Part shown: positions 37,523 to 49,361 of the stretch, in pieces | How positions within the stretch are numbered: position 1 is the stretch's first letter | Layout of the letters: each line of letters opens with the position of its first letter | Assembly: GCA_035578905.1 (NCBI GenBank) | Contig: JAQJVL010000029.1 | Location: 4,543,748 to 4,607,747, forward strand | DNA length: 64,000 nucleotides | DNA from: Stictocephala bisonia | Lineage: Eukaryota > Arthropoda > Insecta > Hemiptera > Membracidae | Direction: 5' to 3' | The notes under the pieces: model-generated | Databases searched by the model: none | The model's input: the letters and a program-made list of their open reading frames with translations, nothing else | What the model was told of the DNA's origin: nothing | Program-made: the position numbers and the translations under genes

Positions 37523-40500
37523 GACTAACCGAACAATGTTGCACCTGATTTATATAAAATTTGCTCAGACTAAGCCAGTATTTGTACCACCTTTATCCTT
37601 TTTGTAATCTTTTCTTACAGATGGCTAGCCTTCATTTAGGAGACCTGCTAAATACCGCTACCTCAGCAAACCTTAACTTGTAATCTCCACTAGATAGCTT
37701 TTCCGGTTGAGAATATGTTATCATTTTATTAATACCTCTTGAGACATTGCATTAACATTGCTCTTCTTTCCTCGATGTACAATTTATGTAACATATGACA
37801 TGTCAATATTCATATTGTAAACCTCTTAACAACTATCGATTTATTAAAATCTGCTCAAATTTCAGATGTTCCTTACAAGCATTCTATCATTATAATTGTC
37901 ATCATCTAATTGAAAAAAATATTTCAAAATTGGAAGAAGTTTGTAAAATGTGTCAAATACTTATATTTTTTTAGACACAGGAATGATCTTTTGCATTGTC
38001 ATTTTTACCGCCTACACTTTCAATGAAACAACTATAATAACTACAATGGCTGCAATATAATAAATATTACGACCATAGTTGTATGTTTTTATCTGTTCGA
38101 TCAATTCGAAAATAACTTCTTAGATTTATATTTCGTCAAGTTGAGTGTTAGTTATAGGCTGAATGAACTGAAGAAATCTCTTAAATTACAAAAGACTATT
38201 TCTTTCTGAACAAAATTTATCATAAATAAACTAGACATACATCTGTCGGAACTAAACACTCTTAGTAGGACCGGAAGTGATAATGAGTAATCTATGATGA
38301 GTCAGCTGGAAAACTTGGAAAAGTCCTGTCAAGGCCACTTGGATCATCACCAGCTAAACTGGAAGGTTACTTCACAGCTGACAGTGTCCTCTGCCGTGAC
38401 TAAGATCAGCTGATTAAACAAAGTCACCATCACATTGTATATTGTTAAAAAAAACGGACAGCGCCCAAGTAAATTGGTTCTAAATATGCCAGTAGTTTTC
38501 ACTTCACTAAAAGATTTAAAATTAAATATTTCTTTGAGAGTTTATTGTTACGAATCCTAATGTTAGCAAATCGAATCACGATGCGATCAAATTAGGTACC
38601 ATAAATTTAATTTAAGGCATTTGCTTTAATTTTTTATTTAACTGTTTGTAGGTCAAGTGTATTTAACTCGATATAACAAATAACAGTTGAATAAAAAATG
38701 AAATGGTCATATAACTGAAGTGGTAGGGGGGATACGTGAATTTTGAAGTACTTTATTTAGAAGAAATAAAATTCATTTCTAGAAATTGAAAATTAAATTC
38801 TTTTCCAGGAAATGGAATATTTTCAGCTTATGTTTAGATAGCCTTGTTAATAATTCCTTGTTGACACGAAAGAGAAGATTTACGTACGCAGTCCACGTGA
38901 CGGAATTTTCTCGTAAAGAGAGTGATGTGCGTAGGGTGTTGGCAGATAGGTAGCATATAAAGAGGTGCTTTTATTACTCCATGGATTAGTTTTGGAAAAG
39001 ATACATAATACTCTTAGTAACATGCAAATTTACTGTTTTTCTTCTTCCATTTTCAATCCAACCTGTATAATCTGATGTTTCCACTAATACGATTATCTGA
39101 ATGTATTTATGTATCTTACCTATTTTCATTAGATATTCCATTCGTCATTTGACATTGACTTAGACAATTGTTGATAAGTAAATAACAATTCAAACTCCAC
39201 ACCATTACAACAGATTTTACCAAGCTATTATCAATATAAGTGTAATTATATACTTTAAATGAAAACAATTAAGTATTATTTAATTATTTTTTCTACCATC
39301 GTATACTAAATACAGAAATAATTTTTGAATAAGTTTCGTACTGGAGCAATATTGTTCTTAGTAATTTTTCTCTTCCTTAAAGAAAATTCTACATTTTAAT
39401 AATTGATAAGTAGAACCGCTCTTCTTAGTGTAGTTTTATAGTGCAAAATAATGGAAAATTTGAACCAACAAGGAGCCATAATTTAAAAAAATCATGCGTT
39501 TGACTACTTCAAGAAACATGGAACATGCTTTAGCTGCGCTTTTTCTGTTTGCTGGCTCCTTTTTAATAATTTCTGCAAATGTATTTCTCCGAAAACAACG
39601 AATTTTAGATTTCATGTAAGGAATTACAAAAAATATAAACATATCTTAAAAATATAAATATATCTTTACTTTTTAAATTTTATTGTTTCGCGGCTCAGGT
39701 TCTTACTCACGCGATGACTCATTACCACCTTGAAAGAAAGTTAATTATTATCTTATATAATCCTATAGACACAAAATGGATTCTCTAATTAGGACTTAAT
39801 TTTGTATATTTTTAACAAGAGTTGTCATGGAAACTAAAGATGTACTTTGATGAACGCTTGCAAATAAAATCATTATTGAAGTCAACACTGATATGTCATT
39901 GTGTTTTCATGGTTACGCGTCACCCTCCCGCGTAACGTTTTCAGGCAGTTAGGTCAAGACTAAAGCATGTTCCATGCTAAAATTTTAACGAAACTGTAAA
40001 TACATGTAAGATCCTCGGTAAAAACACATCTTTCTATATAATTCTATATAAATACAGTCTATTCCAACTTGACATAGAGTAATAAAAGACATAAAGCATC
40101 TTTTTCTAACATTTCTTCGAATCATGTCTTCAAGTTTTAAAGGCAGTACAACTATAATAGTTAGTACTAATTGATTTAAATATAAGTGCTATATATTATG
40201 AAACAAATAGGAAGCAAAGGTCAGACTATGTGCAATTCAGGCACTCTTCATGATCGTAGGTTACAGCTAGTTATTTTTAGACTTTTTTCTTCGTAGTTTT
40301 CTCTGTCCTCTATATCGTATCCAGTGTTTCTCGCCCTCCAAAAACTTGGACACGCAGAACAAACTTTTTTAGTAGACATAGTATAGACAATAGTTCTTAT
40401 TTTAAGGCATGCGATTTTCAAAAATTTAATTTTAGTAAATATCATTTCCGTTAGCATTTTTGTTCACTGACGGCCTAAACTTACAGAATCTATTTTTTCA

Positions 40501-41398
40501 AACTTAATAGCAATCGATTAATATTTTTATTTAATCATGACCTCGCGTGAGATCTAACAAAAGATATATATCTAATCCACCTTTTCACAGCGTATAAAGT
40601 GATTGACAAAGTCATTCCGTTATAACAGACAAGTAAGCCATTACTGGCTTATGCAAAGCCCCAACAATCCATATCATATTACCCCTGCACTACCACTATA
40701 TTTACATATAGTGCCGTTAATGTATGTAGTGGCTATAGGTGATGTGATACACAATTCCCATGTCACACAAACTTGGTCATTAATCGAATAACGGACTGCA
40801 TAATACATTAAGGAAATGATGGTAATCAGTACGCGTGATTGTACACCTCTCAACGTGCATTAATTGATTGTTATATACAATAATTACATTCGGTTTAGTT
40901 ACCGTAATTAAACAGATTCGCAACTGAGGGAATTCAATTGTCCATGGGTAAAAGTAATAGAAATTTGGAGATTAGAGTGTGGAGATTTTCTTCCCAGTGC
41001 ATTTTGATTAAGGTTAAAAACTCGACGTATGAATTGATTGGATTTTTATATACAAAATCCATTATGTGTTATTATTAAAACTCGTGGCTATGAGTTTGAA
41101 AAAAAATACCCAGCAAAAAATACTGTTACTTATAGTTTTATTTAATTTATTTATTTTACTTATTTATATCTTATTTAATGTAAACACTGTCAAATTACTG
41201 CCTCTTTTCTTTTTCAGATTTAAAACTTCAATTTAATACTATTACAATATATTTCGCATGACAACTTTAACTATTAGTTTTAAAAACTACTATCACATAC
41301 TGTATGTACAAATTAAATTGCACAAATTTAACATTGACACAATGTGAATATTTAAAGTAGAGGGAAGTGTTACTGTTATCGTTACTGAATTGATATAA
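37522..41398 (+). other. Intron 2: AT-rich, no gene recognised
   Basis: About 3.9 kb of AT-rich DNA. Frames at 39436-39642, 40248-40457 and 40603-40791 are short and featureless. A FTZ-F1-like word TCAAGGCCA occurs near 38328. Confidence 0.45.
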
Positions 41399-43017
41399 AG
41401 AACCAGCTCGGCCAACTAGTGTGTCACAGGTAAAAAGGTGAATTATACGGCTAAAATAGATTAGCTGTCACGTAGATTTACTGGGAGACTTGATTGACCA
41501 ACACGTCACAACTGTTACTTGAACCACCACTGAAAAGCCTGGATCAGGAGTAACATAGTGGATAGGAACCAGCTCGGCCAACGAGTGTGTCACAGGTAAA
41601 AAGGTGAATTATACGGCTAAAATAGATTAGCTGTCACGTAGATTTACTGGGAGACTGGATTGACCAACACGTCACAACTGTTACTTGAACCACCACTGAA
41701 AAGCCTGGATCAGGAGTAACATAGTGGATAGGAACCAGCTCGGCCAACTAGTGTGTCGGAGGTATAACGGTGAGTTATAGGGCTAAAATAGATTAGCTGT
41801 CACGTAGATTTACTGGGAGACTGGATTGACCAACACGTCACAACTGTTACTTGAACCACCACTGAAAAGCCTGGATCAGGAGTAACATAGTGGATAGGAA
41901 CCAGCTCGGCCAACGAGTGTGTCACAGGTAAAAAGGTGAATTATACGGCTAAAATAGATTAGCTGTCACGTAGATTTACTGGGAGACTGGATTGACCAAC
42001 ACGTCACAACTGTTACTTGAACCACCACTGAAAAGCCTGGATCAGGAGTAACATAGTGGATAGGAACCAGCTCGGCCAACGAGTGTGTCACAGGTAAAAA
42101 GGTGAATTATACGGCTAAAATAGATTAGCTGTCACGTAGATTTACTGGGAGACTGGATTGACCAACACGTCACAACTGTTACTTGAACCACCACTGAAAA
42201 GCCTGGATCAGGAGTAACATAGTGGATAGGAACCAGCTCGGCCAACGAGTGTGTCACAGGTAAAAAGGTGAATTATACGGCTAAAATAGATTAGCTGTCA
42301 CGTAGATTTACTGGGAGACTGGATTGACCAACACGTCACAACTGTTACTTGAACCACCACTGAAAAGCCTGGATCAGGAGTAACATAGTGGATAGGAACC
42401 AGCTCGGCCAACGAGTGTGTCACAGGTAAAACGGTGAATTATACGGCTAAAATAGATTAGCTGTCACGTAGATTTACTGGGAGACTGGATTGGCCAACAC
42501 GTCACAACTGTTACTTGAACCACCACTGAAAAGCCTGGATCAAGAGTAACATAGTGGATAGGAACCAGCTCGGCCAACTAGTGTGTCGGAGGTATAACCG
42601 TGAGTTATAGGGCTAAAATAGATTAGCTGTCACATAGATTTACTGGGAGACTGGATTGACCAACACGTCACAACTGTTACCTGAACCACCACTGAAGGAC
42701 TAGGATCAAGAGTAACATAGTGGATAGGAACCATCTCGGCCAACTAGTGTGTCGGAGGTATAACGGTGAGTTATAGGGCTAAAATAGATTAGCTGTCACG
42801 TAGATTTACTGGGAGACTGGATTGACCAACACGCCACAACTGTTACTTGAATCACCACTGAAGGACTAAGATCAGGAGTGACATAGTGGATAGGAACTAG
42901 CTCTGCCAACGAGTGTGTCACAGGTATAACGGTGACTTATAGGGATAAAATAGATTAGCTGTCACGTAAATTTACTGGCAGACTGGATTGACCAACACGT
43001 TACAACTGTTACTTGAA
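41399..43017. repeat. 166-bp satellite array (about 9.7 copies, two variants)
   Basis: Units of 166 bases beginning GGAACCAGCTCGGCCAAC (AACCAGCTCG starts at 41401, 41567, 41733 and so on). Two sequence types are visible: GTGTGTCACAGGTAAAAAGG and GTGTGTCGGAGGTATAACGG. The second type appears once near 41753 among copies of the first and again near the right end (42583, 42749). The last copies are the most diverged. The monomer length is close to nucleosomal DNA length, as in many insect satellites. Confidence 0.97.
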
Positions 43018-43890
43018 CTACCACAGAAGGATTAGGATCAGAATTAAAGATTCTGTATAGGGAATTAACTTGCGCAGAGAAGGGTTGTCGTAGATATAAC
43101 AGTGGTATAGCGTTTTCTTCTCCTGATATTCGCCTCTGCGAATATAAAACGAAGAAATCTCTTTTCCATATTGTAATATCATATTTGCTCTAATAGACAC
43201 AAACTTTGTTAAATGCTTGCTAATATATATAACTTCAATACTTAGAATTTAATGGCACAAAATATATTTATAATATAGACTTACTAACTCCATTAAGAAC
43301 TGTGCACCTTGCTGAACTCATTTTAACTAGCTCAAATCATGAGATAAAAAAATCTATTCGTGTTATTTATAGTGGGATTATTCTAAACACATTTAATTTC
43401 TTCCCTTTCACAAGAGGTTTCTTCTTTTCTTGTAGCTTATGTAACCACGTTTTTTAAAGCAAAAACTATTTTTAATTAGTCGCAGTTGTTGCGTTGAACT
43501 AAAGTACATCTTAGTGTACTAATATGAGAAATTACATCTCTAAAATTCAAAAACACTTTTCGAAGAAAAACCATGCTCGTCAACGGCTGCTCGTAACAAT
43601 TAATTATTGAGGAAATGGTCTACTCACCCATTTCCAATAAATAAAATCTATAGAAATGTTTAAGCTGCAAAATACATTTACAGAAACAGATTAATTAAAT
43701 TTGAGACCAGTATTACCATTTATAAGTATGTTAACATTCAGATTCAACAGCAACCGGAACACGGTTACAGATCCGTTTTAAGATAGAGCAACTGATGCTA
43801 CAATCTATAGGTATATTCTAATAGTTTCATATTATATTTATAGTATACCTGTAACAGGGAGGATAAATTGGACCTGCCGACCAGTTCAGC
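43018..43890 (+). other. Intron 2: AT-rich, no gene recognised
   Basis: A CCACGTTTTTTAAAGCAAAAACT segment near 43447 resembles one end of the MITE at 54554-54731 and may be a fragment of that family. Nothing else was recognised. Confidence 0.4.
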
Positions 43891-43940
43891 TCATATAAAG
43901 CGAGTCCACCTTCACTCCTAATACTATCTCTGCAGTAGGA
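43891..43940 (+). promoter_or_regulatory. Candidate internal promoter upstream of E93 exon 3
   Basis: CATATAAAGCG (TATAAA at 43894-43899) is followed 37 bases later by TGCAGTA (43931-43937), which loosely resembles an insect initiator. The site is 240 bases upstream of exon 3. A transcript starting here could use ATG 44122, which opens the exon 3 frame directly and is preceded by an in-frame TGA 9 bases upstream, and would give a shorter E93 lacking the exon 1-2 region. There is no transcript evidence. Confidence 0.3.
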
Positions 43941-44136
43941 AGACCTTCATACTTAGCTGTCACAAACTTGACCAACGCACATTCTTGATTGTCGTAAGGT
44001 TACTATCCTTGCATATCCATTGACTTGGTTTATTTGCTCTACTACTTACTGTATTACTTCCAACCCCTAGCTTCGCTCCCCTTCAGCTGTTACTTTCATA
44101 CATACTGCTAGCTGACTTGCCATGTTTTTGTCACAG

Positions 44137-44522
44137 CAGCGGGCGTCATCAGCAGGCAGTGCGAGCAGCGTCAGCGCCGACGACAGTACCGACCCGTTCC
44201 CTGCCGTTTCAGCCTCCGCCATGACGACATTGGAGTCCGTGGCATCCTCCATGGCTGCTAGCCTCGCTGCTGTGGCGGCTCTCAGCCATGGCAAGCCTCC
44301 GGCGGGACTCTACCCTCCGCCTGGTCTTTTCCCCTGGTACCTGCCTTCCGAGCCGCCAAAACCCAGCCCGCCTGTGCCAGAGCAGCCGCTTGACCTCAGC
44401 AAATCTTCCAGCAAGTCGCCGGAACCTGCAGCTGCCCCGCAGGTCGACGCTCCTCCATCGCACCAACACCTTGTTCCTTCCCCCTCCCTTAAAGTGCCTG
44501 CTGCCCTCAATAGGCTCTACAA
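44137..44522 (+). CDS. E93: E93 exon 3: CtBP-binding PLDLS region
   Basis: Acceptor GTTTTTGTCACAG|CAG, donor CTACAA|GTGAGTAA. The exon encodes residues 77-204 plus two bases of codon 205. The first part is Ser/Ala-rich, followed by a proline-rich stretch (GLYPPPGLFPWYLP) and PEQPLDLSKSS. PLDLS at 44386-44400 (residues 160-164) is a PxDLS motif, the docking site for the corepressor CtBP, conserved in E93/Mblk-1 and LCOR. The exon has much higher GC than the introns. The acceptor is of the NAGNAG type (CAGCAG), so one Gln may be included or skipped. The minus-strand frames over this exon are shadows. Confidence 0.93.
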
Positions 44523-47071
44523 GTGAGTAAATATTTTAAAGTATTTTATTTTATATATTTATGCATATATATTTATGCCTCAGTGCCATAGGACTTGTCC
44601 TGTTTAAATTTGCTAATGCAGGCAGTTGCTGTCGATATTTATTCAAATAATAAGATAGGTAAATTTGTTGCAGCAACAATGTGAACCCTTAGAAGCCAAA
44701 TATTGAAATATTACTTGCTAGTGATCTACAATACCAAAATTTGATGTATTGCAAATGATTAATATGCTAGTGATCTGCATATTAATCATCTGCATATTAA
44801 CCATAATGTCATAATTACACCAACAATGCTAAATTTATGAACCAACAATTTGTATTTCTGTAACCCAGTGACATTTTTGTCATATCTTCGTTTGGTTGAA
44901 TTATTCGTAAAAATAAACAAAATTGAATGTTTTGGGGTTAGTGTGTTCTCACCATCTAAAACGAGTTTGGCAAAAATAATGCTTGTAAAGTCCTGAAAAT
45001 ATCATACGAATTTTTTGTTTAGCTCTAAATATTTTTTTTACGAATAATTGTATTGTACAGCCACCCTCCCGTACATGTACAGTGATAACGACGTATGATA
45101 ACGATGATGGTATGATAACTATACGTTATCATACCATCATCATCGTATGATAACGATAATGATAACGATACATACATACAAAAACGTTACTGGAGTCTGG
45201 GCGTTACATTATAGGCACTTTATTATGTTTGCTTAAATTACCCTTTTATGGCCAATTTTTCATGGTACACGTCTTACTTACTGTACACTATACTGTTTTC
45301 TGTTTGCAATTTATTAAAACTTCAATACAATTTTAAAATATAAAATGTATTTAATTAAAAAAAAATAATTTATCCAAACTTTTGTTTCGCCGATATTTTT
45401 AAATGTGCTCGGGGGGTAAAAGTTTGGGAACCACAGAGATAGAGAATATTCCCCACCAGACATCTAATTCCAGATATTTATTTCCATCGCTGGTTACGCA
45501 ATCTTGTCCCAATTATCCAATAGTTCTTTGCTTGTTTTCATTCCACTGCTATTATGCAAGGGTTATATTCATTCTGTCTAAATCGTTCACAAACCACCTG
45601 GCATTTCAGATTATTTTGGGACTGTTACATAATTCGATGTCGTTTACACGCTATTTAAAAAGTGTACTGGATCTGCACTTGACAGTGGATTCAGCAAGGT
45701 GATTTTATTCGAACAAATTATACTTTATCATTCTGTTGAAAAAAGTTCAAACTTTTTATTGTGGTTAAAAGTGGTGAGTATTTTGTAATTTAGTTTGTTT
45801 CAAAGCAAGACATGATCTTTATGTAAGAATTAATCAGTAATCTCAGGTTTTCTAAAGCTCTAAAAAATCCAGTTATAAGATTACTGGATAATCTATTAAG
45901 TGTGGTTTACAGACAATTTTTTATTTTACGAGAAAAACTGCTGATCGCCAAGTACTTTCTTCTTAAATTGACTTTGTTTGAAAATAACGTCAATATGTTC
46001 GTTGTCAATAATGTTCGATATAAGTACTGTATTATGTCACGATAGGTCTCAAGCTAATGTTGAGATTCACTTCAGTGTAATGTTGGTGCATGAGAAGAAG
46101 TGCCGTGTGCCACAGCTGAGCTTCCGAAGTTTATGTCTTTTTGTTTTTCACAAGAAGTTTATATCTTCATTTAGGGATACAAGGGAATCGCTTCAGCCGT
46201 AGAGATTTGAGCTGTTTATAAGCAAGACATTTTTCTTAAATTTTATTTAAATCGAGTTGAAAAATTGACAGTATGTATACTATTTCATATAATAGTTGAT
46301 TAACTATCGGATCATAATTAGGCTTGCCATAATTTCCATACTCCAATCCCAAACCTTTATCATTATGGTCAAAAACAAATCCCGGACATTTTTAAGAGCA
46401 TAAAATTGGTCGCAAACGCAAATAGCACTTTTTACCAGTTGTTTGTCTTTTCTTTTTTTTTGCCATTCTATATTTTAATCATGTATTTAGCTATGTACGT
46501 CCCCTTATGATGGAGAACTTTCTTAAACAATCTGTTAATTGTTGTGGCAGCGAGCGGTTATTGGAGGCTGTCAGAGTTAATTTAGCCTACTACTTATTTA
46601 ATACCACCAACCGATATGCAGCCTAAACTAAAATTTACCGTTCCTAGACTACCCCGGACTTTAGTCAATCCCGGACCGGTTCCCTGAACACAGTCATAAA
46701 TCCCGGACTGTCCGAGGTAATCTCGGATGAATAGTAAGTCTAATCATAATCAAGACGTTGTTTCGTTAAGAAATCGAGCTAATTTCAAACAAAACAATGA
46801 TACATGTTTTTAACATACTGTATACATACAGAAGAGTTTTTTCTAGGAGTTAGCTTTTATTTTTGATTTATAGTATGCAAAATGCTATTTCATGATTTTT
46901 TTCATTAATGCTTGGTCATGAAACTGTGGGGATTCATCAAACGCATTTGAAGTTGATCAATTAGTTGAAGACAACAAATATTTATTTATATTTTAGTTTA
47001 ATTGTAAATTAATTGGCTACGAGTCAATAATCTATTCTTTTAAGCAGCTAAAGTAGTTTGTTTGATTGCAG
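44523..47071 (+). other. Intron 3
   Basis: 2,549 bases, AT-rich. It contains a 17-bp hairpin (45103-45141) in a GATAAC-rich patch. The 99-codon frame at 45403-45702 has no domain. It ends with acceptor TTTGATTGCAG at 47071. Confidence 0.85.
45103..45141. repeat. 17-bp perfect hairpin in a GATAAC-rich patch
   Basis: GATGATGGTATGATAAC (45103-45119) and GTTATCATACCATCATC (45125-45141) are exact complements around a 5-base loop. GATAAC and ATGATAACGAT words repeat from 45083 to 45170. GATA sites in both orientations are therefore dense here, but a simple-sequence origin is likely. Confidence 0.85.
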
Positions 47072-49361
47072 AGCAAAGCCACGACTGAGTGCGGTGGCTG
47101 GACGGAGGACGTACACAGAAGACGAGCTTCAGGCAGCTCTGCGAGATATTCAAAGTGGCAAGCTGGGAACACGTCGGGCAGCAGTCATTTACGGTATCCC
47201 ACGGTCCACGCTCAGAAACAAGGTGTACAAGCTGGCCATGGAGAGAGAGAGGGATGCGCACCTCGTTATGCCAGAGGCCAGAGCGCTCTTGGCGGACAAA
47301 GACGACGACGATCTGCCAGAGGACGACGAGGATAAGGACTCAGGAGCAGAGGAAGAAAGGGAGGTCGAGAAGGCACTCATGAGGCCGATCATATCCATTG
47401 ACGATTTCATGCGGTTGTCCAGCGAGAGTGGAGGTTACCCAGGGACCGACTCGCTACGTACACTTCTGCAGCATGGCAGTAAGTACATGCCAGATAAGAA
47501 GGATGATGGATCACCCTCCCCTCCGGTCTTCCCAGTATTCCCCTCGCCAGGAGGAACGGATTGGACTGGCATGGACCACGCCGCTCTGGGACCTTACATC
47601 AACAGATTACTAGGCGGTAACCCTCTGACACCACCCAACCCCTTTGCAATGGCAGGTAGTAGGAATTCACCAACTGAAAGGAGCCCGACAGAATCTCCAG
47701 GTGATTTTGTTTCCAAATTTTCTCACCTTGATCTGGTACGAAGAATGATGCTCGAAGAGAGAATGCTGCAAGAGGAGCAACACAGGAAAGAAAGGCAGTT
47801 TTTGAATGGATCTCGCCTTGGTGAACCGGGGCCATCATCCAGTGTGGCGCAGGATGATGAAACCTCCAGCTCGAGTACGCCTCCGAATGTGATATTAAGA
47901 ATTCCGTCCTTTAAACCGACACCGAAAAACGGAATGCCTGGAGAAACGCCCCTATATCCACTAGGTGTGAAAACTGGCGAGTCTAGTCAACTTTCGTTGA
48001 GCTCCCCTCCGATAAGTACCGGCAGAAGTGAATCGTCATCACCACCCTCGCTGGGAAAGAGAATCAGCGTCAGTTTGACCGATGTTATCGCGAAAAGTAT
48101 AAGCCAAAAGTTCCAGCAGCCTACGGATTTACACCACCTACCGCACACGCCACCGGGCTTAGAACACTTCTCTGTTAGACGGTCAGATTTTTCACAGCCC
48201 CTGGGGTGTAGCCCTCCAATAATGAGAAATCATAACAATAACCACGTAGAAGAGAGGAAGGTGTCAGTCCCCACGTCCAAGCCTTCGAGTGGGAACAGCA
48301 CGGGTTCGACAGGAGGCAAAGGGACGAGACCGAAGAGAGGAAAGTACAGGAATTATGACAGAGACAGCCTAGTGGAAGCTGTGAGGGCTGTGCAGAGGGG
48401 TGAAATGAGTGTACACAGAGCAGGGTCCTATTACGGAGTGCCTCACTCCACTCTGGAGTACAAGGTCAAGGAAAGACACTTAATGAGGCCTAGGAAAAGG
48501 GAACCCAAGTCAGTTCAAGAAGAGATAAAACTTAAAGAAGATCCAATCGCTTCGAGGATTCCCCCACCCGTGGATAAGTGTAAGCTGTTACCACCAACAA
48601 AACCGCCAAAAACTCCTTTCACACCTCCTTCCAGCCTTCCAGCCGGACCGAACGGTTTGAAAATGCCCCCTATGTTCGACCCTTCGATTCCCTATAGCGC
48701 CGCAGGTCATCCATTTCCATTCTGGCATCCCGGCACGTTCCCTCATCTGCCTATGGAGTACAGGAATCCTAATTTCCCACCCACGCCGGATCACTTCTTC
48801 GCATCTCAGATGATACAACGATTGCAAGAAGACTCTTCTAGGACGCCCCATAGTCCACCACCGACACTGGGTAAAACGGCGAGGGAATTGGCTGAGACCC
48901 TGTACGATGGGTCAGGAGCTAATGGTAGCTTCTTGGACGGCATCATCCGGTCCAGCCTAGAGTCTTCAGGCCTGCCGGTTAGAGGAAAAGAGGGGGAGTT
49001 GAAGCGACCAGGCCCGGAGAACATGTCCAACAAAGCACTCCTGGACCAACTGTGCAGGAACAGCAAGATGGCTCCTGTGCCTAAGGCGGAAGCGAGCAGT
49101 TCCGACGATGAGAACTCCAAACGAGCGATCAATCAAAACAGGCCTTGTGACGAGGCGGTGCTTGTCTCGGAGAGGGTAGAAGTGACGCAAGAAGTGCCCG
49201 AAGAAGCCGAGCAGAATCCACCCACTGATCCCGAGGAGAAAGCTGAACCCGAAGAGGAAGCGAAACCTGAGTATTCTAACCTAAAAACTGACAATGTCGA
49301 CGAAAGTGCCTGTGATAGTAACCATACGATAAAAAGGGTGAAATTAGAAGAAGAGACATAG
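47072..49361 (+). CDS. E93: E93 exon 4: both psq HTH domains and C-terminus
   Basis: The exon completes codon 205 and encodes residues 206-967, ending at TAG (49359-49361). The first psq-type HTH (47106-47243; residues about 217-262) reads [19 protein letters not shown] ... [18 protein letters not shown]. An acidic stretch follows ([15 protein letters not shown]), then LRTLL (47454-47468; residues 333-337), an LxxLL nuclear-receptor box. The middle part is Ser/Pro-rich. The second psq HTH (48333-48501; about 626-681) reads [20 protein letters not shown] ... [16 protein letters not shown] with flanking basic clusters that could serve as nuclear localisation signals; it is the domain shared with LCOR. 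The C-terminus is acidic and ends with KRVKLEEET, whose VKLE fits a SUMO acceptor motif. No frameshift is present. Overlapping frames on either strand are shadows. Confidence 0.97.

Noticed and set aside
44067..44530. Alternative frames over exon 3 (up to 86 codons)
   Set aside because: Shadow frames in GC-rich coding DNA; only the frame with PLDLS matches the E93 family and the splice phases.
47040..49190. Other open frames on both strands over exon 4
   Set aside because: Shadows of the 2.3-kb E93 exon, which has the domains and codon structure of a real gene.
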